NCBI GenBank assembly: GCA_024291935.2
Contig: CM044307.1
Span: 95,423,461 to 95,487,460, forward strand
From: Okapia johnstoni
Taxonomy: Eukaryota; Chordata; Mammalia; Artiodactyla; Giraffidae
Direction of reading: 5' to 3'
Length of the DNA stretch: 64,000 nucleotides
A program made the position numbers and the translations under genes. Numbering within the stretch: the first letter of the stretch is position 1; the number at the start of each line of letters is the position of its first letter. A model generated the notes under the pieces. The model searched no databases. It had not been told where the DNA came from and saw only the letters and a list, made by a program, of their open reading frames with translations. Below are positions 1 to 11,506 of the stretch, in pieces.

Positions 1-570
1 TTTAAGTAAAATAGGGATTCGCAGATGTTTATTTTACTTTGATTTTGGTTAAAATTATTAATATATTCAATTTATTTTTATTATTTTTAAAATTTCCTTT
101 TTTTCCAGTTTTTCCTCATCTTTCCCCACCTTTCCTTCTTTCTCTTGGATTTTTTTCCTAGGTTATCTAGGGATTATAATATGTGTTTTAAACTTATCAT
201 TGACAACTAGAGATTATATTATATTTTACCACTTCATATAAGTGAAAAAGACTGCAAATGAACCACATAGTTCCTTTTATCTCCATTCCATTGTGTTATT
301 TTTATTATATATACCTTCTATATGCATTGTGAAACCCACAATACATTATTATAATTATTGTTTAAAAGACTAAATTAGAAAAAAAAATGAGAATAAAAGT
401 GTAAAGTATGAAGCAGGCTGTATTTACCATATAATGATCATCCAGTGCTTTTTATTCCTTCCTGAAATTCAATTTCTTCAACCTAAACAACTTTCTTTAA
501 TATCTTATATAATGTGTTTTTGTTTATGATACTGTCATAGCATTTTTTACAGCATGGAAAGGAAAACAAA
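1..570 (-). mobile_element. old L1 (L1M/HAL1-like) fragment
   Basis: An AT-rich, pyrimidine-biased stretch whose phrases match the antisense of the 5' and ORF1 region of old mammalian L1/HAL1 elements: the block around 130-330 (splice-like TTTTTTCCTAGG, then the 'taccacttcatataagtg' region) and the block around 430-530. No reading frame survives. The left end lies outside the window. The subfamily cannot be told by eye. A non-L1 origin is possible because the match is from memory of the family, not from alignment. Confidence 0.45.
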
Positions 571-867
571 TGCCAAACCACAATTGTTTATTCAGTGAAA
601 ACATTCTTCAAACATGAATTCCATGAAAAGATATACAAAAATTATAGGTAATAACCTTGAGAGGACTAATATTTCAGTACTATTTATACCATTATGGCCA
701 AAAGCAGGAAAATGACTCTTTAGCTATATTTGCTTTTCCTTTTGCCTATAGCAATAAAAATCCCTGGCTCTAAAGAGTTTCATTCAAAGGAAGAGAGAAA
801 TCTATTAAGATGATAGGTAGAAATTGTAATGCAGATGCAAAATATACATACATACATTCAATAGTGA
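571..867. other. unassigned AT-rich DNA
   Basis: I recognise no gene or repeat here. It lies between the old L1 fragment and the first SINE. The short minus-strand frame crossing 770-1018 is translated SINE sequence and is not a gene. Confidence 0.5.
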
Positions 868-1080
868 GGGGCTTACCAGGTGGCTTAGTGGTAAAGTATC
901 CACCTGCCAATGCAGGAGACGCAGGAGATGCAGAGACGATCCCTGGGTCTGGATGATTTCCTGGGGGAGGAAATGGCAACCCACTCCCGTGTTCTTGCCT
1001 GGAAAATCCCATGGACAAAGGAGGCTGGTGGGCTATAGTCCATGGGGTTGTAAAGAGTCAGACATGACTGAGCAAAAGTG
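868..1080 (+). mobile_element. Bov-tA SINE, full tRNA-headed form
   Basis: Starts with the tRNA-derived head (GGGGCTTACCAGGTGGCTTAG, with box A- and B-like segments), followed by the BovB-derived body containing the 'ggcaacccactcc' and 'ccatggggttgtaaagagtc' blocks. It ends in the 'gactgagca' tail. A short direct repeat AGTGAG (863-868 and 1077-1082) may be the TSD. Bov-tA is non-autonomous and is thought to use BovB machinery. Confidence 0.88.
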
Positions 1081-1245
1081 AGTGAATTATGCTTTTAAAA
1101 ATATTTTCTTTGATTTTAACAATTGATGTTTTAAAACATCAATTTTTTAAATTTAATTTTAACAAAATATGTTTTTAATTGCATATTTTATTTAAAAATT
1201 CAGCCTTCCTATTTCTATTGAGAAATCTGAAAATCTTACAATATT

Positions 1246-1376
1246 GCTGCTGCTCCTAAGTTGCTTTGGTTGTGTCTGACTCTGTGCAACCCTATGGACA
1301 ACAGCCCACCAGGCTCCTCTGTCCATGGGATTCTCTAGGCAAGAATACTGGAGTGGGTTGCCATTTCCTTCTCCAG
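1246..1376 (-). mobile_element. Bov-A type SINE monomer
   Basis: Minus-strand BovB-tail-derived monomer without a tRNA head: it runs from the GCTGCTGCT tail repeat through 'tgtgtctgactctgtgcaac' to 'ttgccatttccttctcca'. An 11-bp flanking repeat with one mismatch (CTTACAATATT at 1235-1245, CTTACAACATT at 1377-1387) marks it as a discrete insertion. Confidence 0.85.
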
Positions 1377-1387
1377 CTTACAACATT

Positions 1388-3814
1388 GGACCCTTATGTA
1401 TAATATTAACACTTAGTTGGATCTTGAAAAACCCAGTTCTTTACAACTGTCTATCTCATCTATCAGTGATACTGGGTCTTATAAGTTAACAAGTCTCTGG
1501 AACTATTCCCAAACTGGAAAATTATGAACACAAAAATCCTGAGATATGTGGAAGAATAGAAAGAGTAACTAAAATGATAGGGAATTGTTTAGAAAACAAT
1601 ATGTATTTCTAGATATTTATATCACTACATGAGTGAACACTATGCTTCTTATCACCTTTCACTCCCTTCGAATTCTTGCTCTCTTGAAATTTAAGCCCTA
1701 GTTATGAGCAATGAATCCATAGACAAAGAGGAGGCAACAAGTACATGATAAAATTGTAATTCTGTACATATTATTATGTAAACCATGTTATATAGGAGCT
1801 GAGATTTTGGAGAATTCTTAAAATGATATTTAATCTGGCACGTTATAGTTCAAGATAGTCTGCGGCTGGTTATTTTGTAAAAACAATCTCATTCTTCTAG
1901 ATAAAATAATTTAAAATAAAGAGAAACAATTGCATGTATGCTTTTATAGAAACTTATGAAATTTGTGCGCATGGCATATTATTTATTTATGTACGTAGTT
2001 AGACACAGATAGACTTTTAGATAAATGATAGATGGATGGATGGATCAATAGATAGATAGATAGATAGACTTGATTTACCCAAATCATGTTCCTTTCTCTG
2101 GAGGAAGTTAACAGTTAATTTTCCTCATATTTCCTGTTATTATACCGAATGATAGCTCATGTTTTTCTGATATTTTGGTAAATTCTGTTTCACTTTGATA
2201 ATGGAAAAGAAGATTTTAGGGTCTACACTGTGGCCTGTGTAACTGTAAAGCTTTATGAACTTCCTCCCTGTAGAATGGAATTTTGCAATCTACCTTTTGA
2301 TTACGTTCTTAAGTAATATGACTCACATATTTAAATATAAAAATATTTTAAATATTTAAATATGGAAATGTTTAAAAAATAGAAACATTCCAACTGATGA
2401 TAGTATTTTCATAACTAAAAATGAGTTGTTCATAGCCTATGAAAGAAAATAGGCTATCATAAAATATGAATGAATATTTCAAATTTCAAATAAAAAATTT
2501 GAGTATGGAACTCACCCAGCACAGTATGTTTGAATACTGCAAAATCTGACAGGTGCAGAGGAATTAATAACAAAATTTTATACAATACTAAAAAACATAT
2601 ACAATAACTAGATATTTTAGCTTATTAGAATTCCATCCAAGTATGAGAGAAAATATTAAAATTCTACTGTAGTTACTTAAAATAAGTGTACAACTTTGCT
2701 GTTTTCATACTGGATTTTTGAATTTGTTTTGACATTAGGTTCACACAGCCTTAGGCTGTTTCTTATAAAATAGACAACACTGCAATAAAAAAAAATAGCT
2801 AGTATTTTAGTTTTATATACAAAGATAAAGAACTTGTTACACATTTGGGTGCATTTCCTTCCTCCCATTCCTACAATCTTATGATAACTGTGATAATCTT
2901 ATGATAATCTGTGAAGTTAAAATATAATTGAGACCTTGGCATTCATATGATTTGCCTATAGCAACCTTGATGAAAATTTAATTTGGTAAGAATGACTTAC
3001 TTAGACACTTAGTAATCTAAGACACATTTCAAATCTAGGTCTTGTACATCACCTCATCATTCAGCAAATCTTTACTCCTTAAAAATATAGAACATGACTT
3101 CATTTTAGAAATCTGCTTTTTTTTTTTTCATTTAGCCTGAGCCTTACCTAATTTTATAGTATCATTATTTATGTCTCTAAAAATAACCTCACATTTATAT
3201 GTCTAGTCTGAACTTCTTACTTGTATATGCAAAAAGCTTTGTTGATTGTCACCTCAGACTCACTATATGCAAAACTTAACCCCTCCATTTTGTTCTCCAA
3301 GATATAACCCAGTTCTGTCAATGAGCTTTTCTCATATGACTTTCTAGATTCCCTATCTAGAAAACTTGGCCATATTTGATATATTATTCTTTTTAAAAAT
3401 GTTTTTATGTTCTTTATGGCCCTGAATCCTACTAGTAATTTCTTTAAAATAATTTGATCCTTCTCCATGTCTATCAGAGTTTCCAGGAACACTGACACCA
3501 TTATCTTCTACATAAATAATTATAACAGACTAAATTTCAACTTCTTTCTACATTAACCATGTTAAATTATTTAATATACTGCCCCAGGCTACTATGAACA
3601 ACGATTTTCAAAAAAAATTCACATGATTAAATAGTTATTAAATAAATATCTACTCTCTTGCACATTTTAGAAAGACATCTAATATTTTCATTAAAACTTT
3701 AAATAGTTGCAAATAACATGTTTATTTCATTGTGAAGTTCTGTCTTAAAGCACTATTTAAATGTATCAAGAAATCCAAATACTGTAACATTTTTACTTGC
3801 TTCTTGAAAGAAAA
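1388..3814. other. unassigned AT-rich DNA
   Basis: About 2.4 kb with no repeat I can name apart from the GATA/GGAT microsatellite near 2019-2069. A minus-strand frame of 94 codons at 3217-3501 shows no recognisable domain and has no supporting context. I treat it as chance. AT content is high throughout. Confidence 0.5.
2019..2069. repeat. GATA/GGAT microsatellite
   Basis: Imperfect tetranucleotide tract: GATA units, then three GGAT units, an interruption, then five uninterrupted ATAG units. Tracts of this kind are usually length-polymorphic. Confidence 0.85.
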
Positions 3815-4250
3815 TGTATGACAAACCTAGACAGCATATTAACAAGCAGAGACATATACTTTGCCAACAAAGTCCATATAGTCAAAGTTATGGTTTTCCC
3901 AGTAGCCATGTATGGATGTGAGAGCTAGACCATAAAGGAGGCTGAGTGCCAAAGAACTGATGCTTTTGAACTGTAGTGCTGTGGAAGACTCTTGAGAGTG
4001 CCTTGGACTGCAAGGAGATCAAACCAGTCAATTCTAAAGGAAATCAGTCCTAAATATTCATTGGAAGAACTGATGCTGAAGATGAAGCTCCAATACTTTG
4101 GCCACCTGATACCAAGAGCTGACTCACTGGAAAAGACGCTGACTCACTGGGAAAGATTAAGGACAGGAGGAGAAGGGGACGACAGAGAATGAGGTGGTTG
4201 GATGACATCATTGACTCGATGAGCATAAGTTTGAGCAAACTCAAGGAGAT
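3815..4250 (+). mobile_element. BovB LINE 3' fragment, tail missing
   Basis: Matches the C-terminal third of the BovB RT ORF: 'tagtcaaagttatggttttcccag', the cysteine/arginine-rich [14 protein letters not shown] region (here shifted), then the [14 protein letters not shown] block (from 4011) and a YFGHL block (4102 on). Several indels and stops break the frame. The only long open piece is 3992-4192. It ends in 'ttgagcaaactcaaggagat', before the usual BovB 3' tail, so the 3' end has been lost. Confidence 0.85.
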
Positions 4251-4658
4251 TATCCTCTACATCTAATGATTTTTCTCAAATCCACTGAATTTATTTTTAT
4301 ATTATTTAAAAATTTTAAATGTCCTTTTTCAGCATTTTGTATTTCTTATGGCATTGTTCATGATTATTTCTGTTCCAATTCAGGCTTCATTTCTGAGATG
4401 ACTTTCTAAATTTTTTCTATGTATTTCTTGTCAATATACCTTTAAGATATTTGTGCAAGTCTTTTTTTTTTCTATTTATGATTTAAGCTGTTCTTTCAGA
4501 GTTCCTATTATTTTTGTATTAATTTTAATACAACTTGAAATATTAAGATATTTTAAAAACTGTTTATTGAGCAGGTCTTTCTGTTAGACCTTCGATTTTT
4601 GGGGGGATATTATTCTGATTTTTATTAGTCTTTTATTTCTCTGTACTAATCTCTATAG
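4251..4658. other. unassigned AT-rich DNA
   Basis: T-rich sequence between a BovB fragment and a SINE. It may be part of an old L1/HAL1 element continuing after the SINE, but no diagnostic block is clear enough to call. Confidence 0.4.
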
Positions 4659-4872
4659 AGGTCTTCCCTGGTGGCTTTGTGGTAAAGAATCTGCCTGCCA
4701 ATGCAGTAGACACAGATTTGATGTCTGAGTTGGGAAGATCCCCAGAAGACATAAATGGCAACCCACTCTGGTATTCTTGCCTGGGCAATCCTGTGGACAG
4801 AGGAGCCTGGTGGATTACAGTCCACTGGCTTGCAAAAGAGTTGGACACAACTTAGTGACTAAACAGCAGCAG
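4659..4872 (+). mobile_element. Bov-tA SINE
   Basis: tRNA head GTCTTCCCTGGTGGCTTTG, then the BovB-like body, ending in 'gtgactaaacagcagcag'. The flanking repeat TCTCTAT (4650-4656 and 4873-4879) fits a short TSD. Confidence 0.87.
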
Positions 4873-4879
4873 TCTCTAT

Positions 4880-6192
4880 GGAAGTCAACCAAAAGTATTA
4901 ATCAGTTGTTCATTTTTAAGTGAGATTAGTGTTCCTGTGTTTTTGTAGACATTATTTGTGAATATTCATGTGGATATTATCTCTATCACTCTAGAGAATT
5001 TTTCCTCTGTTATTTTCATAAAATAATCAAACATGTTCACATGCATTTTGGAGGTCTCTCTCCCTTTTTTCTCTGCACCTTCTTTGTTTCATTTTGATCA
5101 TACTTCAACACTTTTTTCCTCAATGTAGGGTCTTATCCTGATGTAAGCTTTGGTTTCTTACAATTTTTTGTTTGTTTGTTTGTTTCTTAAATTTCACAGA
5201 GTTCAGACAGCTTCAGTCCTTTCTTCCAACAGCCTCCTTTCAATCACTCATAAACTTAAGCCTGAAAACCCCCTCTCAGTTTTGGATGCTCTGCTCTGCT
5301 TGAACTGGGACACTTGACAGTGAATACCCTTTGTGGCTTGTGGATTCTTCAGGTCCCAGAGCTGTAAGAGTTTTCTCTTTGGTTTCTTTTCTGCAGTTTC
5401 TGATTTCATCTGGGGCTTGTAGATTTGAATCCACATATATTTCTGAGTTCCTGAAACCATACCATCACCAGATTTTTATACAGATATTCTCCTTGGGGCT
5501 TCCAGTTTTTCTGTATCAATGTTTGGTAGGATTGGGGTAGGGTTTTTTTTGTTGTTGTTGTTTTGGTTGTTTTATTGGTTGGTTAGTTTCTTTTAAATTA
5601 GATTGGAGGAGATCCACCAACCATCCGATTACTACATCAATCTTTCCAGGATCCCAACCTGGCCTATTTTTGATAGTAAGTTCTCAGAGATGGTGGGCTG
5701 TTTGTATACAGCCACCTGTTTATTGCTTTTGAAAGTAATAAACTCTTCCAGTTTTATTTGAAGAATCACTTACTGTAATTAACTCTGAACACTTTTATCA
5801 CTTTACAATAATAGAATTTCAACATCCAATGCATATTAAATTGCCAAAAAAATCAAAGGATGAATTATTTATGTTTTTGGCATTTTACCATTTGACCTTC
5901 TGTAAATCTAAATTTTGTATATGTATCCAGAATGTATGCATATACACAAAAGTTCTTAGTTTAACAGTGAAACTAGCACAATAAAATTGTTATTACAAAA
6001 TATCATTCATAATACATGAACCGGGGACTAAGGCAAGTGTTAATGCTCAACAATACCTTCAAGAGTCACACACACACACACACATTTTCATAGGATATAA
6101 TCTCCAAAAATCTTTTCAACTATCATTATCTCATTTACAATTACTTTCAGTGATAATGCGTATGTTCTCATTTATTATATATTTTTAAATTG
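4880..6192. other. unassigned DNA, possible old L1 or LTR remnants
   Basis: Pyrimidine-rich on the plus strand. It contains a TTTG tetranucleotide run (about 5168-5187), a TTG/TTGG run (5548-5585) and a CA run (6068-6086). The segment 5595-5760, with AATAAACTCTTCCAG near its end, has the look of an LTR or gene-derived 3' end, but I cannot name it. No supported gene. Confidence 0.4.
6068..6086. repeat. (CA)n microsatellite
   Basis: An uninterrupted run of about nine CA dinucleotides. Confidence 0.85.
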
Positions 6193-6392
6193 GAAAGACT
6201 CTGATGCTGGGAAAGATCGAGGGCAAGAGGAGGAGACAACAGAGGATGAGATGGTGGGATGGCATTACCGAATCAATGGACATGAGCTTGAGCAAACTCT
6301 GGGAGACAGTGAAGGATGGGAAGCCTGGAATGCTACAGTTTTTGGGGTCGCAAGCAGTCAGACACAGCTTAGCAATTCAACAACAACAAATG
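6193..6392 (+). mobile_element. BovB LINE, short 3'-end copy (AAC-type tail)
   Basis: Strongly 5'-truncated BovB: covers only the last part of the RT ORF (GKIEGKRRRQQRMRWWDGI-like, 6210-6268) and the 3' region. It ends in 'aattcaacaacaacaa' instead of the TGAAC repeats seen in better preserved copies here. This tail form goes with the more decayed copies in the window. Confidence 0.85.
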
Positions 6393-6613
6393 TGTATTCA
6401 TATTACAGACAAAACTATAATCTAATAGGAGATTTCCATATCTGAAAGTTTACACTGAAGATAATGCCATCCCATCAGATATTTAACTTTCTTCCATAAC
6501 TAACTTTATTTTTATCTCTTGCAATAAATTTACATAAAACCAAACATTTCTCTTTTAATCTGAATCAGTCCTCTTAATAAACATTCATACCACTATATAT
6601 ACACTCACACTTA

Positions 6614-8222
6614 AGAAGAGGTAGCAAGAATACACAGAAAAACTGTACAAAAAAGATCTTCATGATCCAGATAATCACGATGGTGTGATCACTTACCTAG
6701 AGCCAGACATCCTGGAATGTGAAGTCAAGTGGGCATTAGGAAGCATCACTACCAAGAAAGCTAGTGGAGGTGATGGAATCTCAGTTGAGCTATTTCAAAT
6801 CCTGAAAGATGATGCTGTGAAAGTGCTGAACTCAGTATGCCAGCAAATACAGAAAACTCAACAGAGGCCACAGGACTGGAAAAGGTCAGTTTTCATTCCA
6901 ATCCCAAAGAAAGGCAATGCCAAAGAATGCTCAAACTACTGCACAATTGCACTCATCTCACACACTAGCAAAGTAATGCTCAAAATTCTCCAAGCCAGGC
7001 TTCAGCAATACATGAACCGTGAACTTCCAGATGTTCAAGCTGGTTTTAGAAAAGGCAGAGGAACCAGAGATCAAATTGCCAACATCCGCTGGATCATCAA
7101 AAAAGCAAGAGAGTTCCAGAAAAACATCTATTTCTGCTTTATTGACTATGCCAAAGCCTTTGACTGTGTGGATCACAATAAACTGTGGAAAATTCTTGAA
7201 GAGATAGGAATACCAGACCACCTGACCTGTCTCTTGAGAAACCTGTATGCAGGTCAGGAAGCAATAGTTAGAACTGGCCATGGAACAACAGACTGGTTCC
7301 AAATAGGAAAAGGAGTCCGTCAAGGCTGTATATTGTCACCCTGCTTATTTAACTTATATGCAGAGTACATCATGAAAAATGCTGGGCTGGAGGAAGCACA
7401 AGCTGGAATCAAGATTACTGGGAGAAATATCAATAATCTCAGATATTCAGATGACACCACTCTTATGGCAGAAAGTGAAGAAGAACTAAAGAGCCTCTTG
7501 ATGAAAGTGAAAGAAGAGAGTGAAAAAGTTGGCTTAAAGCTCAACATTCAGAAAACTAAGATCATGGTATCTGATCCCATTACTTCATGGCAAATAGATG
7601 GGGAAACAGTGGAAACAGTGTCAGACTTTATTTTTCTGGGCTCCAAAATTACTGCAGATGGTGATTGCAGCCATGAAATAAAAAAGACGCTTACTCCTTG
7701 GGAGGAAAGTTATGACCAACCTGAACAGCATATTAAAAAGCAGAGATGTTACTTTGCAAACAAAGGTCCGTCTAGTCAAGACTAGGGTTTTTCCAGTGGT
7801 CATGTATGGATGTGAGAGTTGAACTATAAAGAAAGCTGAGCACCGAAGAATTGATGCTTTTGAATTGCGGTGTTGGAGAAGACTCTTGAGAGTCCCTTGG
7901 ACTGCAAGGAGATCCAATCAGTCCATCCTAAAGGAGATCAGTCCCGGGTGTTCATTGGAAGGACTGATGCTGAAGCTGAAACTCCAGTACTTTGGCCACC
8001 TGATGCGAAGAACTGACTCATTGGAAAAGACCCTTATGCTGGGCAAGATTGAGGGCAGGAGGAGAAGCGGGACGACAGAGGATGAGATGGTTGGATGGCA
8101 TCACTGACTCAAAGGACATGGGTGGGTGGACTCTGGGAGTTGGTGATGGACAGGGAGGCCTGGCATGCTGCGGTTCATGGGGTTGCAAAGAGCTGGACAC
8201 GACTGATCAACTGAACTGAACT
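6614..8222 (+). mobile_element. BovB LINE, 1.6-kb 5'-truncated copy
   Basis: Begins inside the ORF at the 'aagaggtagcaagaatacac' segment, just upstream of the RT domain, and continues to the complete 3' tail 'caactgaactgaac'. It therefore holds the whole RT domain and C-terminal region but no endonuclease. A weak repeat ACTTAA at both ends may be a remnant TSD. It is in the same orientation as the tail-only copy about 220 bp upstream. Family identity is certain from the RT motifs. The 5' boundary is good to a few bases. Confidence 0.95.
6625..7785 (+). pseudogene. BovB reverse transcriptase ORF, C-terminus frameshifted
   Basis: Open for 386 codons after an in-frame TAG at 6622-6624 (a Trp position in other copies). 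Visible RT motifs: motif A F-I-D-Y-A-K-A-F-D with its Asp at 7144-7146, the GVRQGCILSP block near 7312-7341, and motif C as YSDD (7444-7455) where other copies have YADD. A one-base gain in the A run at 7680-7685 shifts the frame, which stops at 7783-7785. The C-terminal RRLLRVPW...LMRR region continues in another frame (7865-8107). It would encode RNA-templated target-primed DNA synthesis, but this copy cannot make a complete protein. Confidence 0.92.
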
Positions 8223-8309
8223 TAAACGTATGTTAGAGCTGTTAAGTTTATCACAAAGAAATATCTAATTTCTTAAAGTATTATCCAGCCCAAACAATTA
8301 TTAGTTGTT
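8223..8309. other. short unassigned spacer
   Basis: AT-rich DNA between the BovB tail and an L2 fragment. Nothing recognised. Confidence 0.5.
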
Positions 8310-9113
8310 AATGCAACTTTTTCCTGCCTCTACTCTGGCTGATCTACATTCTACTCTCAAAACAGCAGCGGCAAGAAGTCTTTTTAAAACTTTAAATCAA
8401 ACCATATTTCTCTTTTACTCAAGCCATTCAGTAGATCCACAGTTTACTCAGAGTAAAAGCACTGTCTTTATGATCATAACAGTATTGATACTGCAAGATC
8501 TGGCCTTTCTTCATCTTTCTAATCTTGTCTCCCAGTCACTCACTTGGCCACCAATGCCAGCTTCATGGACATACAGCTTATGTCATTATACATGACTGTT
8601 TGCTCAAATGGACCCCATACTGTAGTTCTCCTCTTGTAACCACCTTTAAATTCTTAACATTTTATTTCACATAAATTATATAACTGGCCTTGTTTGCCAT
8701 TTTGGTATTTTTTGAATATGCCAGTCATTACCACTGTTTTTAATAAGTTGTTCCCATTTTCTCAAGTGTTGTTCCCCTAGAATACTACGTGACTGCCTTT
8801 ATCACCTCAGCTGTCAGACCTCATCTTAATCCCCTGCTAAAAACTACAGCCATTCCATTATGATCAACCACGGTGAATTTCAGATTCCTTATTGCCATAG
8901 TTGACATTTTCTTTTTTCTATAATCCCTACTGCCTTACAATTTCCTTATTTATTGTGGTTTTGTTTTGTTTTCCTTTATTATATCCCTCCATTTTCTTGT
9001 CTGTAGACTTACACAAAGGCAGGATCTTTTGTTCACTAATATAGTGCAACCTCAAAGAAGCATGCTTGGTGTAAGTAGGACTACGGTAAATCTTTGTTAA
9101 AAAATGAATCAAT
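8310..9113 (+). mobile_element. LINE2 (L2) fragment with 3' end
   Basis: Shows the typical order of L2 3' sequence in decayed form: the 'aacagcagc..agaagtctttttaaaac' segment, the 'agagtaaaagcactg' and 'gatctggcc' segments, 'tgctcaaatggac', and a 3' end like 'gtagacttacacaaaggcaggatcttttgttcac' followed by 'gttaaaaaatgaatcaa'. L2 was active before the placental radiation, so no frame remains. The 96-codon frame at 8305-8595 is incidental. Confidence 0.72.
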
Positions 9114-9489
9114 TTAGTCCTCTTAACTAGGATATAGCCTTTGTAGTTTTACTCAGTTAGCCTTTGTAGTTTACTCTAGAACATATTATGCACAAATGCT
9201 TACTCTATCATTGCAAAAAGTTTGCTGTTTTGGTCCCAGTTTCCTAAATATCATTTCCTTAATCAAAAGAATGACATCCATGTAGAAATTAAAACACTTC
9301 TTTTGACTTGAGAAAAACACTAACAGATTTTTGTTAAGAACTTTGCAATATGCTTTTTAAACTTTGTAATCTCTCCTAATAATAATCAGAAGACAAGAAC
9401 TCTAGACACATGAAATTACTGATTATATAGCAATGCAAAAAAAAAATCACACTTTCATGAGGGCCTGATTTCTTTACTTGTTATGTGAA
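9114..9489. other. unassigned AT-rich DNA
   Basis: No repeat or gene recognised between the L2 and the MIR. Confidence 0.5.
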
Positions 9490-9700
9490 AGTCAGTACAA
9501 TGCAAAGGTTAAGATGAACATCTATGGAGTCAGTTTACCTAGGTTGTTTCCCAGTTCTCCCACTCTAGCTGTGGGATGTTGAGAAGTTATCTACTTTCTG
9601 TGCCTTGGTTTCCTCATTAAATGTAAAGGGGGATAATAATAGAACTTTCTCAGAGTTGAAGCTTTAAAGACTAAATGAATTCATCAACATAGCACACTCC
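9490..9700 (+). mobile_element. MIR SINE
   Basis: Contains the MIR core and flanks in the expected order: 'ggagtcagtttacctaggttg', 'agctgtgggatgttgagaag', 'tgtgccttggtttcctcatt', then 'ggataataatag' and 'actaaatgaattcat'. An ancient mammalian tRNA-derived SINE that shared L2 machinery. Divergence is high but the motif order is clear. Confidence 0.82.
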
Positions 9701-11295
9701 AAACAGGCAAATACTAAACACATACTAAACAGGAATGTATAAGATGCTGTATGAATTTGTTAATATTATATGTAAAATGGGAATATCATTACTTATGTGC
9801 TGTGTACATCTTTGGTTCTTGTGAAACTCAAAAATAATACAGTGAAAAATGAAGAGTTTAAAATTTATGAAGAATCATATAAAACATATTGTATTGATTC
9901 AGTTTAATTATTATCATAAAATAATATTTCCTTTAAAAACTGGGTTTAAAATTAAATCTTTACTGTGTTTTATCTCCTCTCTCTATGTACATCATGCTTA
10001 TCTCTAAGATGACAGGTGCATTTTGTGGATTGTTACCTGGACATTAGAAATTTGAGAATTTATCAAGCCTCTATAATTCATGTGAAGTAGAGGGTAATAT
10101 AGATATGGTCTCTTTGAGAAATATGACAGAGGAGAAGGAGACTATTGTTTGGAATTCAAATTTGTAAATAAGCACATTGTTACAGGTAGCCATTGGCTCC
10201 AGGTTTATTGAACAATGCCATTTCTTAGAGTAAATTGGACTAGCACATAGAAGGGCAGAGGAGTGTTTGTTAATAAAAAGGGTCATTTTAGTTATTGTTA
10301 TACAACAATGTTGATTCAGACAATTCGATTTTTAAAAATATTGCAGAAAAATATTACACTTAGATCCCCCAGTTCTTCCTGTGCATTTCTAGTTTGCATT
10401 ATCAAGCATTTGATTACAATTCAGTCACATGCTTTCTTTGGCCCTAGAAACTAATAATTTTTTTTCACTAGATCAGAGTCCTGCGAGAACACTGACTAAT
10501 AATTGAGCAGAGAATTAAGAGAAAAAGCACCACTTATTCTATTTAGCTAAGAATTTATTCTGTAACTCTGCAGGACTATGCAACTGACATGTAAAGTTAT
10601 AGAACAAAGAGCCAAAATGAAATTTTACCAAGAGCTCACATTTCCAAAATAGGTTTGATAACAGTTAGAAACATTCTTTATTTCCTAGGGACCAAGATAT
10701 TTTCCAGTTTGCCAAATAACCATCTGGAAAGCATGAGTACTAGGGAAAACAGATGCTAACTCTAAGGCCAGCTTAAGTCACAGTTGCGGGATAGTTAATA
10801 TGTGATTGGTTCTGAGCAGATAATTTACTTGGTAAATTACTAAGCTATGAAAATGTTCAGATGCATGTAAATAAATCCAAATTTAACAAATGAAGACCAA
10901 ATCAAGCAGAGATTTAAACCATAAATAAAACCACAACAAATAATACAGTTCTTTTGATGTACCAGGATTTGGCATCCCCATAAAGACCAAGAAACATACA
11001 CTTGCCTTAAATATGTCTTCATTCAATGTTATGGCTAACATGTAGCCTAGTTTTAAGATAGTTTTGTCTTTAACATTAGCTAGGTAAATGTCATTGGAAA
11101 ACTTAACTTTTTAAAATTTCACTTATCTAATCTGTAAAATAATAGTGATTTTTTTGTCTATATAAAGTGAACCAGAGATCTCATTCTAAATCTGTCACAA
11201 GAAATTTATTTTGGAAAAATTAATCATTTATGTGAAAATAAAGAAGAGAGAAAAATTTTGAAGTAATTTTGTGAAAATTGATTATAAAATTAGAT
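9701..11295. other. unassigned AT-rich DNA
   Basis: About 1.6 kb with no repeat family or gene that I can support. Short frames at 10071-10454 and 10840-11022 have no domain signal. Confidence 0.5.
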
Positions 11296-11410
11296 GTGCA
11301 TGCTCGTGTTCAGTCACTCAGTCATGTCCAACTCTTTGTGACACCTTGGACTGTGTGCACCAGGCTCCTCTGTCCATGAAATTTTCCAGGCAAAAATATT
11401 GAAGTGAGTT
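11296..11410 (-). mobile_element. Bov-tA/Bov-A SINE fragment
   Basis: Minus-strand BovB-tail-type sequence ('gttcagtcactcagtcatgt' to 'tttccaggcaaaaatattg') that stops before the tRNA head, so it is 5'-truncated. Confidence 0.82.
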
Positions 11411-11506
11411 TTATATTATACTGTATAATATAAGATATTCAATTATATTATGTCAATATAATTGGATTTTTTAATTAATATGTTTTATAAGAAACATATG
11501 TAATTC

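Noticed and set aside
3217..3501. A 94-codon minus-strand frame with a plausible soluble protein composition
   Set aside because: No recognisable domain, no neighbouring exons, and this length is expected by chance over 64 kb.
4633..4848. Short frames at most SINE positions with similar peptides (for example GLPFPPPGDLPDPGI-like)
   Set aside because: These are translations of Bov-tA repeats on the antisense strand and occur wherever the repeat does.
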